NCBI GenBank assembly: GCA_031550125.1
Contig: JAVBOW010000015.1
Span: 1-64,000 of the forward strand
Direction of reading: 5' to 3'
DNA: 64,000 nucleotides
DNA from: JAVBOW01 sp031550125
GTDB taxonomy: Bacteria; Bacteroidota; Bacteroidia; Bacteroidales; Rikenellaceae
Below are positions 52,623-62,702 of the stretch, piece by piece. The position numbers and the translations under genes are program-made. Under the pieces are notes generated by a model that saw nothing but the letters and a program-made list of their open reading frames with translations, had not been told where the DNA came from and did no database searches. Numbering within the stretch: position 1 is the stretch's first letter; each line of letters begins with the position of its first letter.

Positions 52623-54374
52623 ATGAAAGTTATGAATTTTAAGTTATATTCGTTTGTTTTGCTTGCGGTTGCGCTATGCGGCGCTACCGTTGGCGCAAAT
52701 GCGTCGTCTCCCTCGCAGAGCATTCTGCCCAACGGCAGATACACGCGCGATACGGTAATAGTGACCGAGCGCGACACGCATCACCTCTATCACAACTGGT
52801 TTGTTTCCGTATCCGGCGGAACGGGCCGGCTTATGGCCGAGGACGCCCTGAAACTGCCGTTTTTCGGGGAGATGCATTTTATGAGCGCGGTGTCGGCCGG
52901 GGTATGGCTTACCCCTTACATGGGCATGCGCCTGAATGTAAACTCGGGCGCGCTGCAGGGATTCGCGCTGTGGAACGAGGGCAGGACGCCGGGCGACCCT
53001 GGTTCGGGCGGCGGCAGCTGGTTCCTTGGCGTGGATACCCCAAACCCGATAGGACGCCCGGACTTCGACACTTATCTCGAGGCGGCTCCCGACGCGGACG
53101 TGAGGATACGTACGTTCATAAAGGAAAATTTCCTCGATCTTTCCAGTCCGCGGACTACAAAGTCAGGGTCGAAGGGATATAACTACAACCTCTCCTACTA
53201 TACGGCCATGGGAGACCTTATGTTCAACCTTAACTACATTTTCCGGAAATACGACGGCCACGACGATATGTTCCAGTTTATCCCGTTTGCCGGTATCGGA
53301 TACGCCCACACGCTTAAGGACGGCGTTCTGCCGAAGGTCGACAACATAGCTTTGCGCGGCGGGATGTACGGCGAGATGAGGCTGTCCAAAAGCTTTAGCC
53401 TTAACGCCGAGGCGGCCTATATGATAGTTCCGGAGGTTTTCGACCGCTTCGTGGGCGGCAACAGGACTCAGGACGGGGTGTTATTCCTCTCTGCGGGCCT
53501 TACCTACAAATTCGGCAAGGCCAGGGCCAAAGGCTGCGTCACGAGGACATACAACAACATTACCGTTGCCGCGCCGGCGGTAGTTCCGGAACCCGCGCCG
53601 GAACCCGTTGTCGCAGCGCCTAAAATCACAAGGATGCTGGTCTCGGGCCGCGTGACCGACCAGGATGGCGCGCCGCTTCCGGAGGCCACGGTGTTCGTGT
53701 ACGACAAGGACGGCCAGAGCGCGCTGGCGCTGCATTCCGACGGAGCCGGGGCTTATTCCACCGAAGTTCCCTATGGAGCGCGCCTGATGGTCAAAGCGGT
53801 TAAAAACGGCTATCTTGAGGATTGCCTCGCGTTTGACGCCACGATGAATAATGCGGACGGGGATGCGCAGATCGCCGTTCAGGATATGCGCCTGGTCAAA
53901 CTGGTGAAGAATATGATAATCCGCTTGGATAATATACATTACGATTTCGCCAAGTGGGATATCCGTCCGGATGCGGCCGCCGAATTGGATAAGGTCGTGG
54001 CGCTCCTGCAACAATCGCCCGACATACGCGTGGAACTCGGATCGCATACCGACTCCCGCGGAAGCACGGCCTATAACGACAGGCTCGCACAGAATCGTGC
54101 GGAATCGGCGGTGGCCTATATCGTAGGCAAAGGCGTCAACAAGTCGCGCATCACGGCGCGAGGCTACGGCGAACGCCAGCTTCTGGTAAATTGCCCCGAC
54201 GGAGTGCCGTGTACCGAGGCGCAGCACCAGGCCAACAGGCGTACGGAGATAAAGATACTCGAAACCCGGCAGGGCGTATCCGACACGCACGATCCGTGGA
54301 GCCGCTATATCCCGGGACGGACATATATGCTTAACGAGTTGCCCTCCGGATTCCTTAACCCCTGCGGGGAGTAA
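52623..54374 (+). CDS. OmpA-family outer-membrane protein with carboxypeptidase-like middle domain
   Basis: 583 residues from ATG 52623 with signal peptide (about 1-28). Residues 50-320 form a beta-barrel-like part; 335-355 is a Pro/Ala linker; 357-430 a carboxypeptidase-regulatory-like domain (SGRVTDQDGAPLPEATVFVYDKDG). Then 440-550 is the peptidoglycan-binding OmpA domain (IHYDFAKWDIRPDAAAELDKV, LGSHTDSRGSTAYNDRLAQNRAESAVAYI), followed by a 30-residue tail. It anchors the outer membrane to the wall. It follows the polysaccharide cluster but has its own promoter. Confidence 0.9.
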   Translation: MKVMNFKLYSFVLLAVALCGATVGANASSPSQSILPNGRYTRDTVIVTERDTHHLYHNWFVSVSGGTGRLMAEDALKLPFFGEMHFMSAVSAGVWLTPYMGMRLNVNSGALQGFALWNEGRTPGDPGSGGGSWFLGVDTPNPIGRPDFDTYLEAAPDADVRIRTFIKENFLDLSSPRTTKSGSKGYNYNLSYYTAMGDLMFNLNYIFRKYDGHDDMFQFIPFAGIGYAHTLKDGVLPKVDNIALRGGMYGEMRLSKSFSLNAEAAYMIVPEVFDRFVGGNRTQDGVLFLSAGLTYKFGKARAKGCVTRTYNNITVAAPAVVPEPAPEPVVAAPKITRMLVSGRVTDQDGAPLPEATVFVYDKDGQSALALHSDGAGAYSTEVPYGARLMVKAVKNGYLEDCLAFDATMNNADGDAQIAVQDMRLVKLVKNMIIRLDNIHYDFAKWDIRPDAAAELDKVVALLQQSPDIRVELGSHTDSRGSTAYNDRLAQNRAESAVAYIVGKGVNKSRITARGYGERQLLVNCPDGVPCTEAQHQANRRTEIKILETRQGVSDTHDPWSRYIPGRTYMLNELPSGFLNPCGE

Positions 54375-54412
54375 TCTAACTTATGCGCCGGTCGGGCATG
54401 TGACCTGTCATT

Positions 54413-54510
54413 TTGAACCGTAGCGGACAAAAGTCCGTGAGGATTTGAAATGAGAAGGATAAGTGAAAGATGATGCGCGATATGCGCAGCCAACATATAA
54501 TTGAAAACTG
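54413..54510 (-). repeat. Intergenic repeat family, head plus central hairpin
   Basis: On the minus strand: TTCAATTATATGTTGGCTGC, GCATATCGCGCATCATC, TTTCACTTATCC, TTTCAAATCCTCACGGAC then GTCCGCTACGG. The tail module is replaced. It is between convergent genes. Confidence 0.75.
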
Positions 54511-54516
54511 ATCCTG

Positions 54517-54551
54517 AAATACAAACGGCCCCTCAAGGGCCGTTTGTATTT
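54517..54551. terminator. Bidirectional terminator
   Basis: 15-bp perfect stem AAATACAAACGGCCC and complement with a 5-base CTCAA loop, between the OmpA-family and GT2 genes. Confidence 0.85.
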
Positions 54552-54566
54552 ATAACGGATCGATCC

Positions 54567-54657
54567 GAAAAACAGGTGTTAGTGTTTAGATGCGCGGTGC
54601 GGGAACGCGCTACGCCTAACGATAACTACGCTGCGGTCGACATATAATTGATACATC
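54567..54657 (-). repeat. Intergenic repeat family, short form
   Basis: On the minus strand: ATCAATTATATGTCGACCGC, AGCGTAGTTATCGTTAGGCG, ending CACCTGTTTTTCGG. It joins the family head to the tail without the central hairpin. Confidence 0.65.
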
Positions 54658-54690
54658 CCATTTAAAGCCGGTATACGGCAAGAATGGTTG

Positions 54691-55635
54691 TCAGCAGGTA
54701 TGCACGACCAGTTGTTTAATTTTCGAACCCAGCCGCAAAATATCGTCGAATGCCTTCATCATGGTGGGACGCCAGCCTGCAGGCATGGCGTTGAGGATGC
54801 GCAGTTCATGCCACCTCATACGGTAATGTCTGGTATATGCCGTTTGCCGTGCGGTTTCGCGGGCCAGGACGGTATAGCCAGCCTTTGTCTGCTCCAGGCC
54901 TACGCCTATCTGTATGCGTGCAATGTATTCGTTTAGATCCTGCTGACCGGGAGTGAAAAATTCCATGTACGAGCGCTGGTTGGCATCCGGACGGTAAGGC
55001 CTCGTGGCCACTCCTGCCGGTTCGTGGTTGGACATTAGCGCCGGGTCGTGGCATATTTTGTATTCGAGCGCTATTTTTATCCACATCCACAGGTCTTCCC
55101 CGTTGCGCATGCCTTCGGGAAATCCGCCCAGGCGGTCGAATATCACACGCGGAATGGCCGAAGAGGAGGGCAGGAGTATCGGCTCGGTGAATGCAGCCAG
55201 GAAATAGTTCTTTATCGGGCCTTTTTCGTCGGACAGCTTATTGCAGCACGGATATATTTTGCCGTCGAACAACATTTTGTATCCGGTGGAATACGCTCCG
55301 CATCCGGGGTAGGCGAGTATCAAATCCGCTATGTGGCGCAGAAAATCCTTTTCCCACCAGTCGTCGGCGTCCAACAGCGCAATATATTCCCCTTTGGCTT
55401 CGGCCATACCCCTGTTCCTGGCGCAGGATACGCCTGCGTTGGCCTGTTTTATAAGGCGTACGCCCGGCAGGGCCAGTTCTTCCACCAGCTCGGCGCTGCC
55501 GTCGGTCGATCCGTCGTCAACCACTATCACTTCCTGTGGCGGCAAACTTTGCTCCACGATGGAGCGGACGGCGCGTACTATTCCGTGCCGCTTGTTATAA
55601 AGTGGGATTACGACCGAAAAGGATACGGTTTGCAT
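54691..55635 (-). CDS. GT2-family glycosyltransferase
   Basis: 314 residues, GT-A fold. FSVVIPLYNKRHGIVRAVRSI, VIVVDDGSTDGSAE, NAGVSCARNRGMAEAKGEYIALLDADDWW (DxD-type metal site) and the acceptor region EDLWMWIKIAL. No membrane segment. Probably adds a sugar to a surface polysaccharide or lipid. It stands apart from, and opposite to, the cluster at 40-52 kb. A -7 box TATCTTTG is at 55679-55686. Confidence 0.9.
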   Translation of the reverse strand: MQTVSFSVVIPLYNKRHGIVRAVRSIVEQSLPPQEVIVVDDGSTDGSAELVEELALPGVRLIKQANAGVSCARNRGMAEAKGEYIALLDADDWWEKDFLRHIADLILAYPGCGAYSTGYKMLFDGKIYPCCNKLSDEKGPIKNYFLAAFTEPILLPSSSAIPRVIFDRLGGFPEGMRNGEDLWMWIKIALEYKICHDPALMSNHEPAGVATRPYRPDANQRSYMEFFTPGQQDLNEYIARIQIGVGLEQTKAGYTVLARETARQTAYTRHYRMRWHELRILNAMPAGWRPTMMKAFDDILRLGSKIKQLVVHTC

Positions 55636-55678
55636 GTGGAAATATAGCGATTAATGAGGTGAGAAAATACAAATTGTA

Positions 55679-55686
55679 CAAAGATA
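55679..55686 (-). promoter_or_regulatory. -7 box TATCTTTG for the GT2 gene
   Basis: TATCTTTG on the minus strand, 44 bases before the ATG, with a TTG 17 bases upstream of it. Confidence 0.45.
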
Positions 55687-55780
55687 ACTTTTATTTTGAT
55701 ATTCAATCTCGGTTTACGCGGAAAACTAAGGAAATAGGCGCGTTCGACGGGCGTCAGGATGAAATTAAGCATATTCTCAT

Positions 55781-55788
55781 TATTTTTG
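55781..55788 (+). promoter_or_regulatory. -7 box TATTTTTG for ispE
   Basis: TATTTTTG, 26 bases before the ispE ATG. Confidence 0.45.
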
Positions 55789-55813
55789 CAGCATAGTACT
55801 AAAGCGCTAAACG

Positions 55814-56635
55814 ATGGTTATTTTTCCCGGATGCAAGATAAATATAGGCCTGGACGTGCTGTATCGCCGTCCGGACGGCTATCACGACCTTGACACGCTG
55901 ATGTTTCCCGTCGCGGGCCTCACGGACGCGGTGGAGGTGACGCCGGCCCCAGCGAGCGCCCTGACCGTGGTGGGGCTGGAGGTGGATTGCCCTCCGGAAA
56001 AGAATCTGTGTATGAAGGCGTTGAGATTGATGCAGCGGGAGTTCGGCGCGGGCGACGCCCACATAGCGCTGCATAAGGTCGTCCCCTCGGGAGCAGGGCT
56101 GGGCGGAGGGTCGGCCGATGCCGCCGCAGTCATCATGGCCTGCAACGAGGTCTTCGCCCTCGGCCTTACCGACGGGCGTATGGAAGGCGTTGCGGCCGAG
56201 TTGGGCAGCGACATACCGTTTTTCATAAAAGGCGTCCCCGCCATGGCCACCGGGCGCGGCGAGGTGTTTTCGCCCGTCCCCGCCGGCGTCGTGGGAAGCC
56301 TGGCCGGTAAATTCCTGCTGGTGGTAAAGCCGCCGGTGGCCGTCGGTACGGCCGAAGCCTATGGAGGCATAACCCCGCATATGCCCGCAGCCACACTCGC
56401 AGACAGGCTCTCCGGAGGACTCCTCACGTGGCGCGATGGCGTTGGCAACGATTTCGAAAAGCATATTTTCGCACTGCATCCCATCCTGGGCGATATAAAA
56501 GAACGGCTCTATGCGATGGGGGCTGTCTACGCGTCGATGTCCGGTTCCGGATCGGCGCTTTACGGTCTTTTCGACACGCCGCCCGAGTCCGGCGCGTTAC
56601 CTGACGGGCTGTTCGTTTTTCAGCAGGCCATTTAA
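55814..56635 (+). CDS. ispE: 4-diphosphocytidyl-2-C-methyl-D-erythritol kinase
   Basis: 273 residues, GHMP kinase fold. Phosphorylates CDP-ME in the non-mevalonate isoprenoid pathway. K8 in the substrate-binding start (CKINIGLDVLYRRPDGYHDLDT), ATP motif PSGAGLGGGSADAA, catalytic Asp133 in LGSDIPFF, and the C-terminal YASMSGSGSALYG. Complete; supplies undecaprenyl-type lipid precursors for envelope polysaccharides. Confidence 0.95.
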   Translation: MVIFPGCKINIGLDVLYRRPDGYHDLDTLMFPVAGLTDAVEVTPAPASALTVVGLEVDCPPEKNLCMKALRLMQREFGAGDAHIALHKVVPSGAGLGGGSADAAAVIMACNEVFALGLTDGRMEGVAAELGSDIPFFIKGVPAMATGRGEVFSPVPAGVVGSLAGKFLLVVKPPVAVGTAEAYGGITPHMPAATLADRLSGGLLTWRDGVGNDFEKHIFALHPILGDIKERLYAMGAVYASMSGSGSALYGLFDTPPESGALPDGLFVFQQAI

Positions 56636-56641
56636 CGGACC

Positions 56642-56825
56642 AGTCTCAATTATATGTCGGTTGCGCATATCGCGCATCATCCTTCACTTATCTTTATCGT
56701 TTCAAATCCTCACGGACTTTAGTCCGCTCCGGTTTGAAACTCAAACGATAAGCGAAACCTGACGCACGCTATGCACAGCGTCGTTACCGTAAGGTGCAGC
56801 GCTTTCTTGCGCCACGCATATTAGC
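56642..56825 (+). repeat. Intergenic repeat family, full copy
   Basis: TCTCAATTATATGTCGGTTG head, CACGGACTTTAGTCCGCTCC hairpin in TTTCAAA/TTTGAAA arms, tail GACGCACGCTATGCACAGCG. About as long as the 24.0-kb copy and in the same orientation. Here it lies between two genes of equal direction. Confidence 0.8.
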
Positions 56826-56875
56826 GCCTGGAGGGGGGCCTGCGGCCGTTGTGAGGTTTTCCGGTTTTTTTTATG

Positions 56876-56883
56876 TAAATTTG
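56876..56883 (+). promoter_or_regulatory. -7 box TAAATTTG for the carboxyltransferase gene
   Basis: TAAATTTG preceded by a T-rich run; the ATG is 73 bases on. Confidence 0.45.
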
Positions 56884-56955
56884 CCGGAGCTAAAAATCCG
56901 CACGCAATACTCGACCTACCCAACAAACTAAATACAAACAATATAAACTGACATT

Positions 56956-58500
<1,545 letters not shown>

Positions 58501-58512
58501 ATCGCTGCCGAC

Positions 58513-58827
58513 ATGGAAGATAAAAAATACGACAAACTGGAGACCATGCACGGCGTGTTCCACACGACGTACAACAAGATGTATACGCAGCGCAAGCCGT
58601 GGATACCGGCCGACCCCAGGAAGATACTCTCGTTCATGCCCGGGTCCGTACTCGGTTACAGCGTTAAAGCGGGCGATAAGGTCAAAAAGGGGGATCAACT
58701 GGCCCTCTTCAAAGCCATGAAGATGGATAATAAGATACTCGCCCCTATGGATGGAGTTGTGAAAGCCCTGTGCGTGGAACCCGGAACCAACATCGCCAAA
58801 AACGTAGTGATACTGGAGCTGGAATAA
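58513..58827 (+). CDS. Biotin carboxyl carrier protein
   Basis: 104 residues. Residues 40-104 are a biotinyl domain with the AMKM target (Lys70) and the LAPMDGVVKALCVEPGTNIAKN hairpin half. The first 35 residues are hydrophilic, unlike the Pro/Ala-rich linkers of most carriers. It partners the carboxyltransferase just upstream and needs a biotin ligase encoded elsewhere. Terminator follows. Confidence 0.9.
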   Translation: MEDKKYDKLETMHGVFHTTYNKMYTQRKPWIPADPRKILSFMPGSVLGYSVKAGDKVKKGDQLALFKAMKMDNKILAPMDGVVKALCVEPGTNIAKNVVILELE

Positions 58828-58847
58828 CCTGGCGCAAACAATAGAGA

Positions 58848-58880
58848 AGACCGTCCCGAATCCCGGGACGGTCTTTTTTT
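58848..58880 (+). terminator. Terminator after the biotin-carrier gene
   Basis: 11-bp perfect stem AGACCGTCCCG/CGGGACGGTCT with a 5-base loop and a seven-T tail. Confidence 0.9.
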
Positions 58881-58898
58881 GACCAGCCTCAACTATAT

Positions 58899-59238
58899 GG
58901 GATCGGTTTCAATTATATGCCGGCTGCGCATATCGCGCATCATCTTTCACTTATCCTTCTCGTTTCAAATCCTCACGGACATCAGTCCGCTCCGGTTTGA
59001 AACTCCAACGATAAGCGAAACCTGACGCACGCTATGCGCAGCGTCGTTGCCGTAAGGCGCGGCGCTTTCCCTCGCCGCGCATCATCTTTCTTTTATCCTT
59101 TCATCTCAAATCCTCACGGACATCAGTCCGCTCCGGTTTGAAACTCCAACGATAAGCGAAACCTGACGCACGCTAAGCGCAGCGTCGTTATCGTAAGGCG
59201 CATCGTTTTCTCGCGTCACGCATATTAACGCCAGCCTG
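58899..59238 (+). repeat. Intergenic repeat family, tandem double copy
   Basis: First unit about 58908-59077, second about 59078-59238; the second lacks the first head bases. Both carry CACGGACATCAGTCCGCTCC and CCAACGATAAGCGAAACCTG, then GACGCACGCT followed by ATGCGC or AAGCGC. It is between convergent genes. Confidence 0.8.
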
Positions 59239-59279
59239 TTTCCCTGAGATCCTCTGTACCTATCTGCTGCGAGACAAAA

Positions 59280-59304
59280 AAACCGCCTCGGTATGAGGCG
59301 GTTT
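59280..59304 (-). terminator. Terminator of the LruC-domain gene
   Basis: AAACCGCCTC/GAGGCGGTTT around GGTAT; on the minus strand a run of seven T follows. Confidence 0.85.
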
Positions 59305-59327
59305 CTTGTAATATATTTTTGTAATGA

Positions 59328-60596
59328 CTACATGTACCAGTCTGCGTCCTGCGCACCTTGGGTAGCTACCCAGTTTGCGAAGCGGGGATACCTTGCGTCG
59401 ATACGCTGATACTCGTCGGGGAAAGTGAACATCCTTCCGGGTATGTTGATGGCGAAGGGGAAACGGGCGTCAGATACATACCAACGATCCATCATATCCG
59501 ATTTATCGTCTGCTTTGCCGAACCATACGTGTGCGGGGTCGGTGCATTTTTCGGTGGGACGGTAGTTGGTCAGGTGAACTTCACGCGAGCGCTGGTTGTC
59601 GCTGGGGATGGGTTGCACCATGATAAAGGGGTTGTAGGGAGGGAATCCGAGTTGCTCGGCAGAAACGAGGTAGAAGAAGGTCGTTACGGTGTAAGAATGC
59701 AAAGCCCTCTGGCTGGATTTGTTTATGTCGGCGGCATTGCCCGATACAACTTCGTCGATGCTGTTGAAGAGAAGCACTACTGCGGTGGATTGGCCTGCTT
59801 CGAGGTCGCCTTTATTGGGAACCTTATCGTATTGTGACCTGGGTGCGCCGGTGGTAGTGGCAACCTGGCACATCTTAACCCAGTCGGTAGTGATTCCGGT
59901 GGGTTCTATCGCCCTGCTCTTCATCGTGACGATGGGAGGATTGTATTTGACGCGGGGACCGTACTGGAAGCCGAAGCCGTTTACGTATTGGTTGCCCTTG
60001 CACATGGGGGTGAAGGTATCGACGGTTCTTTCAATACGGTTTTGGGCATTGTAATAGACGGTCGAAGAGTACTTGATGCCCAGGTCGTTCATGTCGTAGT
60101 CGCCTTTGTAGGGCCAGAGGTCTTCGAAAGCGAGGATGCCGTCGTAGTTGATCCAATAGGGTTTGGGTTCGACAGGGTTTTCGATAACCGAGACGCGGGA
60201 TCCTGCCCTCGAGGTTATATTGCCGTCGGTTACGGCCGTTTCGGTTACGGTACCTCCTTCATACTCCATGGTGGAGATGAATACGCTTTTCAGATAGGTC
60301 GGGAGGCTAAGCGGGCCGGAGAAAGAGCCTGTTTCGTCGGTGTAGGCTTTGAATATGGCTTCGATCTCTTTTTTCGAACCGTCCAGGTTGTAGGGATTCT
60401 CTTCGTATACTTCGAAAAGGACGGGGTTGCTGCCCTCTGCAAGGTTTATTTTAACGTCGATATTGCCTATTTGGGTTGTGGCATAATCGAAATAGTTGTT
60501 GGGTTCGGTTTTTTTCGTGTCGAGATCGTTCTCTTTAACACAACCGGTAAACGCCGCGCTTATAAGGATTGAAGCGGCAATGATGAATTTTTTCAT
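59328..60596 (-). CDS. LruC-domain lipoprotein
   Basis: 422 residues. Signal with lipobox FTGC (Cys19), so exported and lipid-anchored. LruC/DUF4842-type region from about 150: FEDLWPYKGDYDMNDLGIKY is the hallmark, then VNGFGFQYG, a long beta-rich part, and a C-terminal patch INIPGRMFTFPDEYQRIDARYPRFANWV. The family is common on the surface of Bacteroidota; function unsettled. Own promoter and terminator, so a single-gene unit. Confidence 0.87.
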   Translation of the reverse strand: MKKFIIAASILISAAFTGCVKENDLDTKKTEPNNYFDYATTQIGNIDVKINLAEGSNPVLFEVYEENPYNLDGSKKEIEAIFKAYTDETGSFSGPLSLPTYLKSVFISTMEYEGGTVTETAVTDGNITSRAGSRVSVIENPVEPKPYWINYDGILAFEDLWPYKGDYDMNDLGIKYSSTVYYNAQNRIERTVDTFTPMCKGNQYVNGFGFQYGPRVKYNPPIVTMKSRAIEPTGITTDWVKMCQVATTTGAPRSQYDKVPNKGDLEAGQSTAVVLLFNSIDEVVSGNAADINKSSQRALHSYTVTTFFYLVSAEQLGFPPYNPFIMVQPIPSDNQRSREVHLTNYRPTEKCTDPAHVWFGKADDKSDMMDRWYVSDARFPFAINIPGRMFTFPDEYQRIDARYPRFANWVATQGAQDADWYM

Positions 60597-60642
60597 ACTT
60601 AATTGTAGTTTGGTTTTTAATTGGTATCTTTAATAAAGTCCG

Positions 60643-60673
60643 CAAATGTAATAGTAAACGCTTAAACTGCAAA
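60643..60673 (-). promoter_or_regulatory. Promoter of the LruC-domain gene
   Basis: Minus strand TTTG (60673-60670), 19 bases, TACATTTG (60650-60643); both boxes match the Bacteroidota consensus. Confidence 0.7.
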
Positions 60674-60758
60674 GAAAATTATAAAAAAATACACGTTTAG
60701 GTATCATTTTTTTATTAACAATGCGCTGAGACGCATTCTGCGGGGCTATAGGCAGTTC

Positions 60759-60812
60759 ACTTAAAATTGCGATCGGGAGGCAGAATTCTGCCTCCCGATC
60801 GCAATTTTAAGT
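60759..60812 (-). terminator. 54-base perfect palindrome behind the phosphoesterase gene
   Basis: 27-bp arms with no loop. Left arm starts ACTTAAAATTGCGATCGGGA and continues to the central GAATTC. It lies 50 bases after the stop of the minus-strand operon and could end transcription from it. The perfect symmetry is unusual for a terminator. Confidence 0.7.
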
Positions 60813-60861
60813 TCGGTCTATCCGTTTCGGGCAGCCGATCGTCTGTTGCGGCGGGCCGTCG

Positions 60862-62439
60862 TTAAGGCAGTTTTTTTTCTATGCGATAGGCGGTCAGGCC
60901 GGTGCGCGTGCGTCCGTATATGTCCGCGGCGCGTATCTCCACCTTATGCTCGCCCAACGCCAGGCGCGGATTCAGCGGTGCGCGCCACAGGTGGGCCGAC
61001 GCCTCGGGGTTGGACGGGCGTTTGCCGGGCATAAGTTCCTCCGCCATGTCCCAGCGCATCACCAGCCATGTGTAGGTCGGGTCAGGCTCGTCCACCCGCT
61101 GCATCTTTTTCCACTCTCCTCCGTCTATGCGGTACTCTACGTTGTCTTCGGGCGAGCCGAGGAAGACGTTGACGTAGATAGACGCCGAGGTATTTTTATG
61201 GTTGGAGATGACTTTCGGGCAATATATCTGCATGTCGTAGCCGTCCGGTTTGCCCGGGACGAAATAGTCCGCCGAGTAGGCGTTGCCTTTCACTTCCATT
61301 ACGGCATAGCCTTTCGGTGTGCCGTCGCGCATGGTCGACACGGGGACGCCACGGCCGTCGAGTTCGCCCGAGTACCAGTCGCCGTTAGTCGTCCCCACGT
61401 TGTATTCGTAGAACGGTTTCTTGCCGAGCCACCCTTCCTTTTCGCCGTACAGGAGTTGATTTTGGGTGTGGGTGTGTGCGGTGAGGGCCACCACGTTGGT
61501 ATACTCCCTGAGCATACCGAAGAGTCGCGCCAGGGCCTTTTGGTCGAACGCCCTCTCCACACGGGCCAGCGGAATGTGCATGGCCATGAATATGAGTTCG
61601 TCCTTGCCAACCAGTTTAAGATAATTTTCCACGAAGTCGAGCTGGTCGTCCCTCAGTCCGGCGCTGTAGTCGCGCTCGCCCGGCACCCTTTTCTTTGCTA
61701 TTATGTCGTCAAGGACGATGAAATGCGCGCGGCCGTAGCGGAAGGCGTAGTCGGTGGGGCCGAAGAGCGCCGAGAACGACTCATTGGAGTGGTAGTCGTC
61801 CGGGGCGTCGTAGTTGCGGTCGTGATTGCCCACCACGTTATACCACGGTAGGCCCATCTGACGCATCACCTCCGCATATGGTTTGTGCAATCCGGGATCG
61901 TCGCCGCAGATGTCGCCAAGGCTTATGCCGAAGGCCGGGCCTTTGCGCTGCGCCGCATACTCAACTATGCCGCGGCGGAAACAGTCGAGTTCGCGCAACG
62001 AATAGGGCTGGGGGTCGCCGAAAAGGAAAAAGCTGAAGTCGTCAGGCTCGGGACTCTTCCTCAATGCGAAATCCACCGAAGAGGGCAGGGGACCGGTAGG
62101 CGCGAAGCCCGGGTGTTTCATCCCCGGGGGCGAACCTTCGGGACGGTGGAAATAATAGAACCGCGGAAGGTTGTCGGCGTCCGTCGGTACGGCGTAACCC
62201 GAGGGTTTGACCACGAACACCACCCCGTCGCCCTCCAACGGCAATTGGTAGAAACCCTTGGCGTCCGTCAGCACGACGTCGCGTCCGTTGGATACCACCA
62301 CCGATGCCACTCCTTTTTCCCTGCCGTCGCGACGCGAGTTGCCGTTGGCATCGTCGTATACGTAACCCTTGACGGGGTTTGCGGCAAAGGCGAAATTGCA
62401 GACGGCGATGAACGCCGCCGCCAACACGATTGATCTCAT
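60862..62439 (-). CDS. Secreted calcineurin-like phosphoesterase, three-domain
   Basis: 525 residues, signal peptide about 1-19. Residues 22-110 form a beta-sandwich (KGYVYDDANGNSRRDGREKGV), 130-350 the metallophosphatase core with FGDPQPY, SLGDICGDD, VVGNHDRNY, MAMHIPL and TAHTHTQ metal ligands, and 370-525 the C-terminal domain. It hydrolyses phosphate esters outside the cytoplasm. Last gene of the hpt-queE-glsB-phosphoesterase run; 10 bases from glsB. Confidence 0.9.
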   Translation of the reverse strand: MRSIVLAAAFIAVCNFAFAANPVKGYVYDDANGNSRRDGREKGVASVVVSNGRDVVLTDAKGFYQLPLEGDGVVFVVKPSGYAVPTDADNLPRFYYFHRPEGSPPGMKHPGFAPTGPLPSSVDFALRKSPEPDDFSFFLFGDPQPYSLRELDCFRRGIVEYAAQRKGPAFGISLGDICGDDPGLHKPYAEVMRQMGLPWYNVVGNHDRNYDAPDDYHSNESFSALFGPTDYAFRYGRAHFIVLDDIIAKKRVPGERDYSAGLRDDQLDFVENYLKLVGKDELIFMAMHIPLARVERAFDQKALARLFGMLREYTNVVALTAHTHTQNQLLYGEKEGWLGKKPFYEYNVGTTNGDWYSGELDGRGVPVSTMRDGTPKGYAVMEVKGNAYSADYFVPGKPDGYDMQIYCPKVISNHKNTSASIYVNVFLGSPEDNVEYRIDGGEWKKMQRVDEPDPTYTWLVMRWDMAEELMPGKRPSNPEASAHLWRAPLNPRLALGEHKVEIRAADIYGRTRTGLTAYRIEKKLP

Positions 62440-62449
62440 AACGTTATGT

Positions 62450-62692
62450 TTATTTACCCTTGAAAAGCGACGCGATCCATATTAGCGCTACCGCGCCTAT
62501 GGTGGAACAGATCAATTCGCCCAGCAGTCCGCGCGCGCCAAGGCCCACGGCGCCGAAGAGCCATCCGCCCACAACGCCTCCCACAAGGCCGAGGATAAGG
62601 TTGAGTACAAGGCCGAAACCGCGGCCTTTCATGAGTTTGCCGGCGATGAACCCGGCGGCTATACCTATTAATATAGACCAGATGATTCCCAT
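62450..62692 (-). CDS. GlsB/YeaQ/YmgE-family stress-response membrane protein
   Basis: 80 residues, three hydrophobic helices (about 2-18, 27-50, 58-78) with Gly-rich turns: GIAAGFIAGKLMKGRG and LILGLVGGVVGGWLFG are the family's transglycosylase-associated signature. Inner-membrane protein of unclear role in envelope stress. 10 bases after queE. Confidence 0.9.
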   Translation of the reverse strand: MGIIWSILIGIAAGFIAGKLMKGRGFGLVLNLILGLVGGVVGGWLFGAVGLGARGLLGELICSTIGAVALIWIASLFKGK

Positions 62693-62702
62693 AATATGTG
62701 AT

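Noticed and set aside
58899..59238. CRISPR-like tandem repeats
   Set aside because: Only two units, each about 160 bases with internal hairpins and no spacers; they belong to the dispersed repeat family.
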